The notes under the pieces are model-generated. The model saw only the letters and a list, made by a program, of their open reading frames with translations. It did no database searches and was not told the origin of the DNA. The translations under genes and the position numbers were made by a program. Of a DNA stretch of 64,000 bases, positions 52,024 to 60,554 are shown one piece after another. The DNA lies in assembly GCF_041346945.1 (NCBI RefSeq), contig NZ_CP166850.1, positions 1,364,001 through 1,428,000 of the forward strand, given 5' to 3'. The stretch comes from Amycolatopsis sp. cg9 (GTDB taxonomy: Bacteria; Actinomycetota; Actinomycetes; Mycobacteriales; Pseudonocardiaceae). Each line of letters opens with the position of its first letter. Position 1 is the first letter of the stretch.

Positions 52024-54089
52024 TCGCCGGTGGCCAGCTCGGCGCCCGCCGTGCGCCACCAGCTCGCCTGGTCCTCGGTGTGGATGCCGTCGACCACGAG
52101 CGTCGCGCCGACCTGCCGCACCAGCGGCACCAGTGCGCCGAGGAACGTCGAGTCCGACCACGACTGCCATTCGGCGAGCCGCCGGTCGACGCGCACGATG
52201 TCGACCGGCAGGTCCTGGACGGCCCGCAGGTCGTCCGGCCCCAGCCCGAACTCGTCGAGCATCACGTGGACGCCGAGGTCGGCCAGCGCGGTGACGTTCT
52301 CGATGACCCCGGACACCGGCAGCGCGCCGACCGGCACGCCGAGCAGCAGCTGTTCCGGCGGCAGGCCGGTGTCCGCGAGCAGCCGCGTCACGCGCGTGCC
52401 CAGCGCGTCGTCCGACACCTGGTGCCCGGTCAGGCCCGCGACCATCGGGAGGCCGAACCCGGCGCGCTGCCGCCACCACTCGCCTTGCCGGCCCGCCGCG
52501 CGCAGCATCCAGTCGCCGAGCGGCAGCACCAGCCCGGTCGACTCGGCGAGTTCCGCGCACTGTTCGTGCGCCGGCGCGGGTTCGTCCGGCCGGGCCCAGT
52601 GCAGGCGCGCTTCGACGCCGGCCACCCCGCCGTCGGCCAGCCGCGCCATCGGCCGGTAGCGGACGCTGATCTCGCCGTGCTCCCACGCCCCGGCCATGCC
52701 GACGGCGAGCGCCTGCGTCCGCCGGTCGTCGGCGTCGGCCTCGCGGTCGAACATCTTCCACTGGCCGCGCCGCCGCTCCTTGGCCCGCCGCAGCGTCTGG
52801 TCGGCCGCGCGCAGCAGCTCCACCGGGTCGATGCCCCTCGACGGCCGGTGCACCACGCCCGCGCTGGCCGAGAGCGCCAGCCCGTGCCCCTCGACGAAGA
52901 ACGGCTCGGCGAGCTCGTCGTTGATGGCGCGCACGATGGTGCCGATGTCGGGCGTCGTCGCCGTGTTCTCGACCAGGATGCCGAACTCGTCGCTGTGGAA
53001 CCGCGCGATCATCGCCTTCTCCCCGGCCATCACCGCCTTCAGCCGCTGCGCGAAGTGCATCAGCAGCTGCTCGCCGATCCGGCGGCCGAGGCTGTTGCAG
53101 ACCATCCCGAAGGCGTCGAGGTCGACGTGGAACAGCGTCACGCCGTACACCGGGTCGGCGCGCCGCAGCGCCGTCTCCAGGTGGGTGCCGAAGTACTGCC
53201 GGTTCGGCAGCCCGGTGAGGACGTCGTGGAGGGCCTGGCGGCTCAGTTCCCCTTGCAGCAGCATCAGTTCGGTGCCGTCTTCGACCACGACGACGAAGTG
53301 CCCAGGCCGGTCTTCGGCGTCGCGCAGCAGGGACGCGGTGAGCGAGATGCGCGCGACGTCGCCGTCCTTGCGCAGCAGCCGTTGCGACTGCCGGACCCGC
53401 TCCTTGCCGCCGTCGAGCAGTGCCGTCATCGCCTCGCGCAGGACACCGACGGTCTCGGGGTGGACGACGTCGTACAGCACGGACCCGGTCAGCCCGCCGG
53501 GCTGGTGCCCGAGCATCTCGGCCAGCGCCGCGTTGGCCCGCACGATCCGGCCGTCGAGGGCGACCAGCGCGATGCCGCTCGCCGACGACGTCACCACCTC
53601 TTCGAAGCGCGCTTCGCTTTCCTTGAGGTGCCACTGGGCGTCCCGCACCGCCTTCAGCAGCGAGAGGTGCATGATCTCCTGCTGGTCGAGGACGCTCCGC
53701 TCGTGCGCGAGCAGGAACCCGCACGAGAGCGCTCCCAGCGTTTGCGCGACGCGTTCCGCCAAGCGGTCCACCGCCTCGAGTTCGGGCAGGGTGGGCAGGC
53801 CCTTCGCGAGGACGTCGAGCGTGCACCGCAGGCCCGGCTCGCCGACGTAGCCGAGCGCCACCAGCCGCGCGCCGATCCGCTCGGCGGGCGCGGTGTCCGC
53901 GGACGTGCCGCGCAGGCAAGCGCACAACGTGCCGAGCACGCCGCGCAGCTCGACGTCGAGTTCTTCGCGGCTCAGCGAAACGACGGTCACGCCGCTGAGC
54001 AGGTAAGCCCACTTCCGGGCGAGCAGGTTCCGCGCGCGTTCCGGGTCGGGGACCGCGGTCCGGTCCGGTCGGGGGTCGGGCATCGACAT
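51966..54089 (-). CDS. PAS-GGDEF-EAL protein with degenerate catalytic motifs
   Basis: A 707-residue cytoplasmic protein. An N-terminal helical sensor region (1-145) precedes a PAS domain (about 155-275: FEEVVTSSASGIALVALDGRIVRANAALAEML), a GGDEF domain (about 290-440) and an EAL domain (about 455-700). The GGDEF signature is RFHSDEFGILV, so both glycines are replaced; LTGLPNRQYF is kept. In the EAL domain EAL reads as EAR, and DDFG is DEFG. Both activities are probably lost or weak, so it is likely a c-di-GMP binding or scaffold protein. It is downstream of the DUF574 methyltransferase, 13 nt apart, in the same direction. Confidence 0.85.
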   Translation of the reverse strand: MSMPDPRPDRTAVPDPERARNLLARKWAYLLSGVTVVSLSREELDVELRGVLGTLCACLRGTSADTAPAERIGARLVALGYVGEPGLRCTLDVLAKGLPTLPELEAVDRLAERVAQTLGALSCGFLLAHERSVLDQQEIMHLSLLKAVRDAQWHLKESEARFEEVVTSSASGIALVALDGRIVRANAALAEMLGHQPGGLTGSVLYDVVHPETVGVLREAMTALLDGGKERVRQSQRLLRKDGDVARISLTASLLRDAEDRPGHFVVVVEDGTELMLLQGELSRQALHDVLTGLPNRQYFGTHLETALRRADPVYGVTLFHVDLDAFGMVCNSLGRRIGEQLLMHFAQRLKAVMAGEKAMIARFHSDEFGILVENTATTPDIGTIVRAINDELAEPFFVEGHGLALSASAGVVHRPSRGIDPVELLRAADQTLRRAKERRRGQWKMFDREADADDRRTQALAVGMAGAWEHGEISVRYRPMARLADGGVAGVEARLHWARPDEPAPAHEQCAELAESTGLVLPLGDWMLRAAGRQGEWWRQRAGFGLPMVAGLTGHQVSDDALGTRVTRLLADTGLPPEQLLLGVPVGALPVSGVIENVTALADLGVHVMLDEFGLGPDDLRAVQDLPVDIVRVDRRLAEWQSWSDSTFLGALVPLVRQVGATLVVDGIHTEDQASWWRTAGAELATGDYFGIAEPAAELAGQFAGT

Positions 54090-54102
54090 CCGGGGCGTCC
54101 GA

Positions 54103-54921
54103 TCAGTTCTTCCGGCCGATTCCGGCGTAGACCAGCATGTTCATCGCGGCGGCGGCGGAGATGTCCGCCGGCCCGGCCGGCCGCCATTCCCCGCAGCCGA
54201 CCAATCCGGGTTCGACGATTTCGAAACCGGTGAAGAGCTCGGACACCTGGGCGTGCGTCCGCAGGTTCACTTGATCGGGGCTCCGGCTTTCCTTGATCGC
54301 CTCGGTCGCCTCGCCGAGGTTTTCGCCTTGGTGGTCGCCGGTGACGTGGGTGATCGCGAGAAAACTGCCGGGCGCGAGCGCCGCGCCGTAGCGCCCGACG
54401 AGTTCGAGCGGACCGGATTCGTCGGGAACCCAGTGCAGCATCAAGAGCATCAGCAACCCGATCGGTTTTTCGAAATCGAGCAAAGCGCGCACCTGTGGTG
54501 CATCGAAAATCTTCTCCGGATCTCGCATATCGGCGTGCACTATCGCTGCACGATCGTTGCCGTCGAGCATCAATTCGCTGTGCGCGACCGCCACCGGGTC
54601 GCGGTCGACGTACACCACGCGGCAGTCCGGGTCCTGCGCCTGGGCGACTTCGTGCACGTTCGCCACCGTCGGGATGCCCGAGCCGATGTCGAGGAACTGC
54701 CGGATCCCCTGCGCCGTCATGAACCGCACCGCGCGCCCGAGGAACGCGCGGTTCACGCGCGCGGCGTCGCGCAGGCCGGGCATCGCGCGTTCGATCTGCT
54801 CGCCCACCGCGCGATCGACGGCGAAGTGGTGCCCGCCGCCCAGCATGTAGTCGTAAGTTCGCGCCATGCTCGGTACGGAGATATCGACACCCGGCGGTAC
54901 CCATTCCGGTGATCGCGTCAC
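54103..54921 (-). CDS. DUF574-type SAM-dependent methyltransferase
   Basis: A 272-residue member of the actinobacterial DUF574/Methyltransf_19 family, which is often expanded in Streptomyces and Amycolatopsis. PSMARTYDYMLGGGHHFAVD is the family hallmark, then FLDIGSGIPTVANVHEVAQ for SAM, VVYVDRDPVAVAHSE and MLHWVPDESGP. Substrates are unknown. The GTG at 54921 is chosen because AAGG lies 8 nt upstream; the in-frame GTG at 54930 would abut it. The next gene in the same direction is the PAS-GGDEF-EAL protein. Confidence 0.88.
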   Translation of the reverse strand: MTRSPEWVPPGVDISVPSMARTYDYMLGGGHHFAVDRAVGEQIERAMPGLRDAARVNRAFLGRAVRFMTAQGIRQFLDIGSGIPTVANVHEVAQAQDPDCRVVYVDRDPVAVAHSELMLDGNDRAAIVHADMRDPEKIFDAPQVRALLDFEKPIGLLMLLMLHWVPDESGPLELVGRYGAALAPGSFLAITHVTGDHQGENLGEATEAIKESRSPDQVNLRTHAQVSELFTGFEIVEPGLVGCGEWRPAGPADISAAAAMNMLVYAGIGRKN

Positions 54922-55043
54922 GAAGAACACCTTCTCAGTCTGTCGGACCGGAAAGAGCTTAGCGATTTCTCCGGATTCGTCCACTGCGCCATATGCGTGA
55001 GCCCACACCACCCGATCGGGCACTGTCCCACTCGCCCGGACGC

Positions 55044-55056
55044 GCCTACCGTAGGC
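55044..55056. promoter_or_regulatory. Small palindrome in the methyltransferase/P450 divergent region
   Basis: GCCTAC-C-GTAGGC is a perfect 6-1-6 inverted repeat in the 179-bp gap. It may be an operator, but no regulator gene is adjacent. Confidence 0.35.
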
Positions 55057-55100
55057 CGTCTCCTTGGGAAATCCACACAATGGCGCAACGAGGAGTCCAC

Positions 55101-56402
55101 ATGACCGCCCCGGTCGCCCCGGGCCGGTGGCCTTTTCTCGGGCACACTCCGGCACTGCTGAAGCAACGCTCCGCATTCACCAGTTCATTGCACGAGCACG
55201 GCGAGATCGTGAAACTCTACCTCGGCCCGACACCCACCTACTTCGTCACCAGCCCGCGGCTGGCACACGAAGTGCTGGTCACGGCGGGTCCGAAGTTCCG
55301 CAAGGGCGCCATGTTCGACAAGTTCCGGCCGTTCGTCGGAAATGGCTTGGTGCTTTCGAACGGTGACTTCCACCGGCAGCAACGACGGCTGATGCAACCG
55401 GCGTTCCACCGCGACCGCTTGATCGCCTACGCGGAGATCATGCGGCGCGCGGCAGCCGACCTCGGCGATTCCTGGCAGGCCGGCGAGGTGCGGCCGCTCG
55501 ACGAGGACATGCAGCGCCTCGCGGTGACGATCGTCGGCGAGGCGCTGTTCTCCACGGAACTGGGAAAAGAGGCGATCGCCGAAGCGCGGAGATCCATTTA
55601 CCTGATCATCCAGCAGGGAATGATTCGCGCGTTGTCGCCGAAGTTCGTCGAAAAGCTGCCGATCCCCGGAAACCGGCGGTTCGACGAAGCGATCACGCGG
55701 ATGCAGGCGATCGTGCTGGCGGTGATCCGGGAGTGGCGGACCGCGGGCACCGACCACGGCGACCTGCTGTCGACGTTGCTGCTGGCCGGCATGACCGACG
55801 AGCAGGCGCGGGACGAGGTGCTCACGCTGCTGACCGCGGGCATCGAAACGACCGCGCTGGCGCTGTCCTGGACGTTCCACGAGCTCGGCAGGCACCGCGA
55901 CGTGGAGGCGCGGGTGCACGCCGAGGTCGACGAGGTGCTGGGCGGCCGCCCGGTCACGGCCGAGAACCTCGGGCAGCTGACCTACGTCCGCCAGGTGGTC
56001 GACGAAGTGCTGCGCCGGTACCCGCTGTGGATGTTGATGCGCCGCACCCTCGAGGAGGTCGACCTCGGCGGCGTCCGGCTCCCGGAAGGCGCCGAGGTGA
56101 TCGTCAGCCCCCACGCACTGCACCACGACCCGGCGTCGTTCCCCGACCCGGCCCGGTTCGATCCCGGCCGCTGGGCCCCGGAACGCGCCGCGGAGACGCC
56201 GAAGGGCGCGTTCATCCCGTTCGGCGCGGGCAACCGGCAGTGCATCGGAAACCGCTTCGCCCAGAACGAAATCGTCATCACGGTGGCCACGGTGGCCGCA
56301 CGCTGGCGGCTGGTCCCGCTCCTGGACCACCCGGTACGCGTGAAGTTCACCTCGGCCGCCTACCCGGACAGCCTGCCGATGACGGCTGTCCCCCGGTCCT
56401 AG
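55101..56402 (+). CDS. Cytochrome P450
   Basis: A 433-residue P450 monooxygenase. I-helix TAGIETTALALSW, K-helix EVLRRYPLWMLMRR (ExxR), and heme-binding loop FGAGNRQCIGNRFA with the axial Cys are all present. The sequence VAPGRWPFLGHTPALLKQR and overall layout resemble pentalenene oxygenase (CYP183)-like bacterial P450s of eukaryotic style. No terpene synthase or ferredoxin gene is adjacent. GAGGAG lies 5 nt before the ATG at 55101; the upstream in-frame ATG at 55080 would leave it inside the gene. A secreted hydrolase follows 17 nt later. Confidence 0.93.
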   Translation: MTAPVAPGRWPFLGHTPALLKQRSAFTSSLHEHGEIVKLYLGPTPTYFVTSPRLAHEVLVTAGPKFRKGAMFDKFRPFVGNGLVLSNGDFHRQQRRLMQPAFHRDRLIAYAEIMRRAAADLGDSWQAGEVRPLDEDMQRLAVTIVGEALFSTELGKEAIAEARRSIYLIIQQGMIRALSPKFVEKLPIPGNRRFDEAITRMQAIVLAVIREWRTAGTDHGDLLSTLLLAGMTDEQARDEVLTLLTAGIETTALALSWTFHELGRHRDVEARVHAEVDEVLGGRPVTAENLGQLTYVRQVVDEVLRRYPLWMLMRRTLEEVDLGGVRLPEGAEVIVSPHALHHDPASFPDPARFDPGRWAPERAAETPKGAFIPFGAGNRQCIGNRFAQNEIVITVATVAARWRLVPLLDHPVRVKFTSAAYPDSLPMTAVPRS

Positions 56403-56419
56403 CTGGAGGTCGTTCCCCC

Positions 56420-57397
56420 GTGCTCCGCCTACGTGTTTGTGCTGCGGTTTTCCTGTTGCTGACCATGCTCCCGACCCCCGCCCACGCGGCCACGGCGACG
56501 TGCGAGGACCTGAACGTCCCGGTGACGGTGGCCCTGCTCCCCCAGACGATGCACGGCCGCCTGTGCACCCCACCGGAAGCGCGCACGGTGGTGGTCCTGA
56601 TCCCCGGCGGCACGTACAACGCGTCCTATTGGGACATCGGCTACACCCCGCAGACCCGCTCGTTCCGCCTGGCGATGAACAACGCGGGCATCGCCACCCT
56701 GGCCTTGGACCGCTTGGGAACAGGAGCGAGCTCGAAGCCGTTGAGCACCCTCCTGAGCGCCTCGGTCCAGGCAACGGCGACCCACCAGGTGATCCAGTCG
56801 GTCCGGTCCCGCTTCCCCGAGGTGATCGTCGGCGGCCACTCGATCGGCGCGGCCATGGCCATGATCGAAGCCGGCCGCTACCACGACGTCGACGGCGTGC
56901 TGGTGACGGGAATGACCCACCGGATGAACCTGATCACGGTGATCCCGGTCCTGGCCAACATGATCCCGGCCCCATTGGATCCTGCGGTCCCCGGCCGCGA
57001 CGCGGGCTACCTGACCACGAGCCCGGGCACCCGCTACACGGCGTTCCACACCCCGGGCCCGCTCGACGAAGCGGCGATCGCGTACGACGAGTCCACAAAG
57101 GACGTCTTCGCGACGACGGAAGCGGTGGACAGCCTGACGTTGACGACGGTGGTCACCCCGGCGTCCCAGCAGATCACCGTCCCGGTCCTGCTGGTACTGG
57201 GCAACGACCCGCACTTCTGCGGAACCCTGGGCAGCGACTGCTCTTCCCCGGAAGCCTTGCGCGTGTCGGAAACCCCGTTCTTCGGCGGCCCCCTGCAGAC
57301 GTACATCCTCGACGGCTACGGCCACGCGATCAACTACGCCCCCAACGCCCCGACGTACTTCGGCGTGGTGACCAACTGGCTGAAGTCGCTGCAATAA
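56420..57397 (+). CDS. Secreted alpha/beta hydrolase
   Basis: A 325-residue exported esterase or lipase-like protein. A signal peptide (LRLRVCAAVFLLLTMLPTPAHAA, first 22 residues or so) leads to an alpha/beta hydrolase domain: oxyanion region VVLIPGGTYNASYW, nucleophile elbow VGGHSIGAAMAM, acid near LLVLGNDPHFCG and catalytic His in LDGYGHAINYAPNA. Two cysteines early in the mature part and two late may form disulfides. GTG start at 56420 with GGAGG upstream. It lies 17 nt after the P450 and is probably cotranscribed. The substrate is unknown. Confidence 0.88.
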   Translation: MLRLRVCAAVFLLLTMLPTPAHAATATCEDLNVPVTVALLPQTMHGRLCTPPEARTVVVLIPGGTYNASYWDIGYTPQTRSFRLAMNNAGIATLALDRLGTGASSKPLSTLLSASVQATATHQVIQSVRSRFPEVIVGGHSIGAAMAMIEAGRYHDVDGVLVTGMTHRMNLITVIPVLANMIPAPLDPAVPGRDAGYLTTSPGTRYTAFHTPGPLDEAAIAYDESTKDVFATTEAVDSLTLTTVVTPASQQITVPVLLVLGNDPHFCGTLGSDCSSPEALRVSETPFFGGPLQTYILDGYGHAINYAPNAPTYFGVVTNWLKSLQ

Positions 57398-57433
57398 CTC
57401 ATGGGTCACCGGGGAGGCGACATCGACGAGCGT

Positions 57434-57468
57434 GCCGGGCAGCCCGTTTCTCCACCGGGCTGCCCGGC
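57434..57468. terminator. Bidirectional terminator, 13-bp stem
   Basis: GCCGGGCAGCCCG (57434-57446) and CGGGCTGCCCGGC (57456-57468) pair perfectly around a 9-nt loop. It lies between the convergent genes ending at 57397 and 57485. Confidence 0.85.
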
Positions 57469-57484
57469 GACGCCGTGGCGCCGT

Positions 57485-57832
57485 TCAGCGGGAGCACCGC
57501 CAGGAGTAGGGATCGGCGGCGTTCAGCAGGGTCGCGTAGGCACCCCCGCCGTACTGGTCGGCACAGGCGGCGTTGACGTTGATTCCGACCTGGTAACCCC
57601 AGGGCGCCCGGCAGCGCCAGCTGTAGGCGTTGTGCGCGTCGGTGACCACCGCGGCCAGGCCCATCCCCGGGTTCTGGACGGTGCAGGCGCGCTGCATGTC
57701 CACTCCGCCGATGATGGCCGCGTCGGCCGGCGCCGCGGTCAGGACGGCCACAGCGGCCATGACCGCCAGGCTGAACGCCGTCACGGCCGCACGAGGTGTT
57801 TTCCGCACCTCGCTCGACAAATGGGTCTCCAT
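57485..57832 (-). CDS. Small secreted cysteine-containing protein
   Basis: A 115-residue exported protein. VTAFSLAVMAAVAVLTAAPADA is the signal peptide, with cleavage near residue 38. The mature part of about 77 residues contains four Cys and a repeated motif NAYSWRC ... DPYSWRC, with QYGGGAYA between, which suggests two small disulfide-linked units. I do not know a named family, although similar small YSWRC proteins occur in Streptomyces and relatives. GGAGGAG precedes the ATG. The gene is single and convergent with the hydrolase. Confidence 0.75.
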   Translation of the reverse strand: METHLSSEVRKTPRAAVTAFSLAVMAAVAVLTAAPADAAIIGGVDMQRACTVQNPGMGLAAVVTDAHNAYSWRCRAPWGYQVGINVNAACADQYGGGAYATLLNAADPYSWRCSR

Positions 57833-57965
57833 GGGAACTCCTCCCGCTCCTCGCGGCTCCCCGCCGCACCCCGAGCCTCCCAACCCGACCGGCGCGGCTC
57901 CATCGCTCGCGGAGTGACGAAGCGAGCCCAGCACCTCATCGCCCAGGCCGCCGGAGGACACCCGG

Positions 57966-58949
57966 ATGCCCCGTGAACTTCCGGCCAGACTGCGGGTCGA
58001 CGCCGAAACGACCCTCATCCTGCGCGAGGCGTTCCACAAGATCGACGCCAACTACCGCACCGACCACTACGGGCTCTACGACTACGCGCGGGCGGTGATG
58101 AGCAAGATCGTTCCCCTGGACCACTTCTACATCGGCTTCTTCCACGGCGCGAACCGCGTTCGCTACCCCTACGGCTACGACGGCGGCATGTACACCGACC
58201 CGGCGTCCCACATCTACGGTCCGCACGGTCAGGCCGCCTGGCTCCTGAAGCACCGCCAGACGTACCGCATGCAGTACGACAACGGCGCCGCCCTCAACGC
58301 CGGCGTGGCTTCGGGCGACACCAGCCGCGCGTCGGCCGACGCGGTCACCACGCCGCTGTTCCGCCGCGGCCGCGACGGCGAACCGGCGGTGTTCGGCATG
58401 ATGTCCATGCAGAGCTACGAACCGGACACCTTCGACGACAATTCGGTGCGCGCCTTCGAGTGGCTCGCCGATCTCGTCGCCCGCGTCCTGACCAAGGAGG
58501 CGGAGGACCTCGACGCGCTCCGCCGCCTCCCCGCCGACGTCGACGACGCACCCCAGCTGGTCACGGCCGACCACATCGTCGAGTTCCTGTCCTCCCGGGT
58601 GGCGGACGTGCGCCAGCGCGCCCAGGATGCGTTGCCGGCGCAGGACATCGATGCGCTGCGCGATGCGCTGCAGCGCATCGTCACGGACTGCCAGCAGCTC
58701 CAGTCCGACCTGGTCGAGCTGACGCTCGACATCGACAACGGCCCCGAAGATCGCTTCCGGTCCCTGACCGCGGCCGAACAAGGCGTGGCGGTGCTCCTCG
58801 GCAGCAACATGCCGAACGACGAAATCGCCCGTGAACTGGGCGTCAGCCCTCACACGGTGAAGACCCACGTCCGCAACATCCTGGCCAAGTACGCGATGCC
58901 CGGCCGCGCGGCGGTGGCGGAAGACGTCCGCAAGCACCTGGCCCGCTGA
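57966..58949 (+). CDS. GAF-like/LuxR-type transcriptional regulator
   Basis: A 327-residue regulator. Residues about 20-170 are GAF-like (FYIGFFHGANRVRYPYGYDGG, AVTTPLFRRG). Residues about 205-255 are a charged helical linker. A LuxR helix-turn-helix closes the protein: LTAAEQGVAVLLGSNMPNDEIARELGVSPHTVKTHVRNILAKY. Phospho-receiver residues are absent. GGAGG lies 8 nt before the ATG. The gene stands directly ahead of the ParA operon, with 8-bp direct repeats between, so it may activate that operon. The small molecule sensed is unknown. Confidence 0.83.
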   Translation: MPRELPARLRVDAETTLILREAFHKIDANYRTDHYGLYDYARAVMSKIVPLDHFYIGFFHGANRVRYPYGYDGGMYTDPASHIYGPHGQAAWLLKHRQTYRMQYDNGAALNAGVASGDTSRASADAVTTPLFRRGRDGEPAVFGMMSMQSYEPDTFDDNSVRAFEWLADLVARVLTKEAEDLDALRRLPADVDDAPQLVTADHIVEFLSSRVADVRQRAQDALPAQDIDALRDALQRIVTDCQQLQSDLVELTLDIDNGPEDRFRSLTAAEQGVAVLLGSNMPNDEIARELGVSPHTVKTHVRNILAKYAMPGRAAVAEDVRKHLAR

Positions 58950-58965
58950 CTGTTGCCACATCCTG

Positions 58966-59023
58966 GACAGTTACGGGACAGTTCGTCCGCCGTCCTCGTC
59001 GGTGCGGCCGCGCGTGTACTACA
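58966..59023 (+). promoter_or_regulatory. Promoter region of the ParA operon with direct repeats
   Basis: GGACAGTT is repeated at 58966-58973 and 58977-58984, 11 bp apart on one DNA face. A -10-like TACTAC lies at 59018-59023 without a good -35. The layout is compatible with activation by the preceding LuxR-type regulator. Confidence 0.4.
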
Positions 59024-59058
59024 AACGGCCCTCAGGACGAGACCACCGGGGAGTGCGC

Positions 59059-60003
59059 ATGCGGGTCGTGGCGGTCATGAACTACAAGGGCGGAGTGGGA
59101 AAGACGACGCTCACCGCGAACCTCGGCGCGGTAGCCGCCAGCCGCGGTCTGCGCGTCCTCCTCCTCGACCTCGACCCGCAGACCAACCTGACGTTCTCGT
59201 TCTACTCGATCGACGACTGGCACCACCAGCTCAAGGACAACAACCGCACGATCAAGCAGTGGTACGAGGACGAAGTGCCGGGCCGGGACACGCCGCTGGC
59301 CGGCCTCGTCGTCACCCCGGAGCGGGTCAACAAGGTCCTCGACGGCACCGGCGGGCGCGTCGACCTGATCTCGTCGCACCTCGGTCTCATCGACATCGAC
59401 CTGGAACTCGCGGCCCGGCTGGGCGGGGCGACCACCATCGAGACGTCGAAGCGGAAGTTCCTCGACCTGCACGGCTGCCTGCGCCACGCGCTGCGCGACG
59501 ACCACTTCGCCGACTACGACCTGGTCCTCATCGACTGCGCCCCCAACTTCGGCATCGTCACCAAGACCGCGATCGTCGCCAGCGAACAGGTTCTCGTGCC
59601 CGCCAAGGCGGACTACCTGTCCACGCTGGGCCTCGACTACCTGGTGGGCAACTGCGCCGAGCTGGTCACGCAGTTCAACGACTTCGTCAACCACCGGGGC
59701 GGCACCCAGGGCCACCGCCCGATCGACCCCGGCATCCTCGGCGTGGTCTTCACGATGGTGCAGATCTACTCGCAGCAGGTGACGCTGGCCCAGCACGCCT
59801 ACATCGAGGAAGTGCGGCTGAATTCCCGGGTTCCGGTGCTGAACAGCAAGATCCGCAACAGCCCCCGTCACTTCGGCGACGCCGGCGAAAGCGGCGTACC
59901 GGCGATGCTGCGCGTGGCCGGCCGGGACGAAGTCGTCCGCGAATTCGACCACCTGGCCGACGAAGTCCTCAGCGCGCTTTCCCTCCCGGGCGGCCGCCGG
60001 TGA
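59059..60003 (+). CDS. ParA/Soj-type SIMIBI ATPase, first gene of candidate novel system
   Basis: A 314-residue ParA-family ATPase. The deviant Walker A is KGGVGKTT at residues 10-17 with the signature Lys, followed by LLLDLDPQTNLTFSFYS (A') and DYDLVLIDCAPNFGIVTKT (Walker B). There is no N-terminal DNA-binding helix-turn-helix, so it is of the short Soj or chromosomal type, but no parB follows. The insert DDWHHQLKDNNRTIKQWYEDE is unlike chromosomal ParA. The ATG at 59059 has GGGGAG 5 nt upstream. Its stop overlaps the next gene as GTGA. In this context it may act as a nucleotide switch or positioning factor for the two partners. Confidence 0.88.
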   Translation: MRVVAVMNYKGGVGKTTLTANLGAVAASRGLRVLLLDLDPQTNLTFSFYSIDDWHHQLKDNNRTIKQWYEDEVPGRDTPLAGLVVTPERVNKVLDGTGGRVDLISSHLGLIDIDLELAARLGGATTIETSKRKFLDLHGCLRHALRDDHFADYDLVLIDCAPNFGIVTKTAIVASEQVLVPAKADYLSTLGLDYLVGNCAELVTQFNDFVNHRGGTQGHRPIDPGILGVVFTMVQIYSQQVTLAQHAYIEEVRLNSRVPVLNSKIRNSPRHFGDAGESGVPAMLRVAGRDEVVREFDHLADEVLSALSLPGGRR

Positions 60004-60554
60004 ACGACCTGAAGCGGCTGGCCGCCTTGCAGGCGCGCGTGTTCGAGTTCCTGGCCCAGCAGGACGAGGCCACACTGGAGGCGATCGCCGCCGGCGAAGC
60101 GCGGCTGGAAATCGCCGGCGCGCAACCGCCACCGGTACAGGAAGAGCAGGCCCCGCTGAGCAACCTGAGCGTGGCACAACTCAAGGCCCTGGCCAAGAAC
60201 CGCCGGTTGCGCGGGTACAGCAAGCTCACGCGCGACAAGCTCGTGGCCCTCCTGGGCGGCCCCGTCGTGAGCGAACCGGTGGAAGAAACCCGCCGCGAGG
60301 CACCACCCGCCGTGGCCGCTAGCCCGGACGTCGAGGCGGCCGCCATCGCTTCGCACCTACGGGAAACGGAAACCGAGGAAGAAGGCGCCGCGTACCTCCA
60401 GGCGCAGCACCTCGACCGCGACGGGTTGCTGGCCGTCGCGACCGAGCTGCAGCTCACGCGCGTGGACCGCCTGCACCCGAAGGAGCTCGAGAAGAGAGTC
60501 CTCAAGCAAGCCATCGGCGCCCGGCGCAAGTTCGCCGGCCTGCGGAAGTGGTGA
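60000..60554 (+). CDS. Small helical protein with Rho_N/SAP-like domain
   Basis: A 184-residue protein, second in the operon. Residues about 55-85 (LSVAQLKALAKNRRLRGYSKLTRDKLVALL) match the Rho termination-factor N-terminal / SAP-like helix-extended-loop-helix, a nucleic-acid binding module. The N-terminal 50 residues are a charged helix (FEFLAQQDEATLEAIAAGEARLEIA). The C-terminus repeats a related helical pattern and is basic (RVLKQAIGARRKFAGLRKW). It is probably a DNA- or RNA-binding adaptor. Starts and stops overlap both neighbours (GTGA), so stoichiometry is coupled. Confidence 0.75.
   Translation: MNDLKRLAALQARVFEFLAQQDEATLEAIAAGEARLEIAGAQPPPVQEEQAPLSNLSVAQLKALAKNRRLRGYSKLTRDKLVALLGGPVVSEPVEETRREAPPAVAASPDVEAAAIASHLRETETEEEGAAYLQAQHLDRDGLLAVATELQLTRVDRLHPKELEKRVLKQAIGARRKFAGLRKW

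Noticed and set aside
51097..54233. Very long open frames on both strands (971 and 1036 codons) over the EamA and GGDEF-EAL genes
   Set aside because: They lack domains and good starts and are antisense or out-of-frame shadows of recognised genes.
54993..55100. Upstream start codons for the P450 gene
   Set aside because: They would put the GAGGAG ribosome binding site inside the gene and add residues unlike P450 N-termini.
55101..57397. P450 plus hydrolase as part of a terpene biosynthetic cluster
   Set aside because: No terpene synthase, prenyltransferase, ferredoxin or other biosynthetic gene is nearby, so a cluster cannot be supported.
59059..60003. Chromosomal or plasmid parABS partition locus
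   Set aside because: No ParB-like helix-turn-helix partner and no parS-type palindromes are visible; the partners have RAMA, CBS and Rho_N/SAP features instead.
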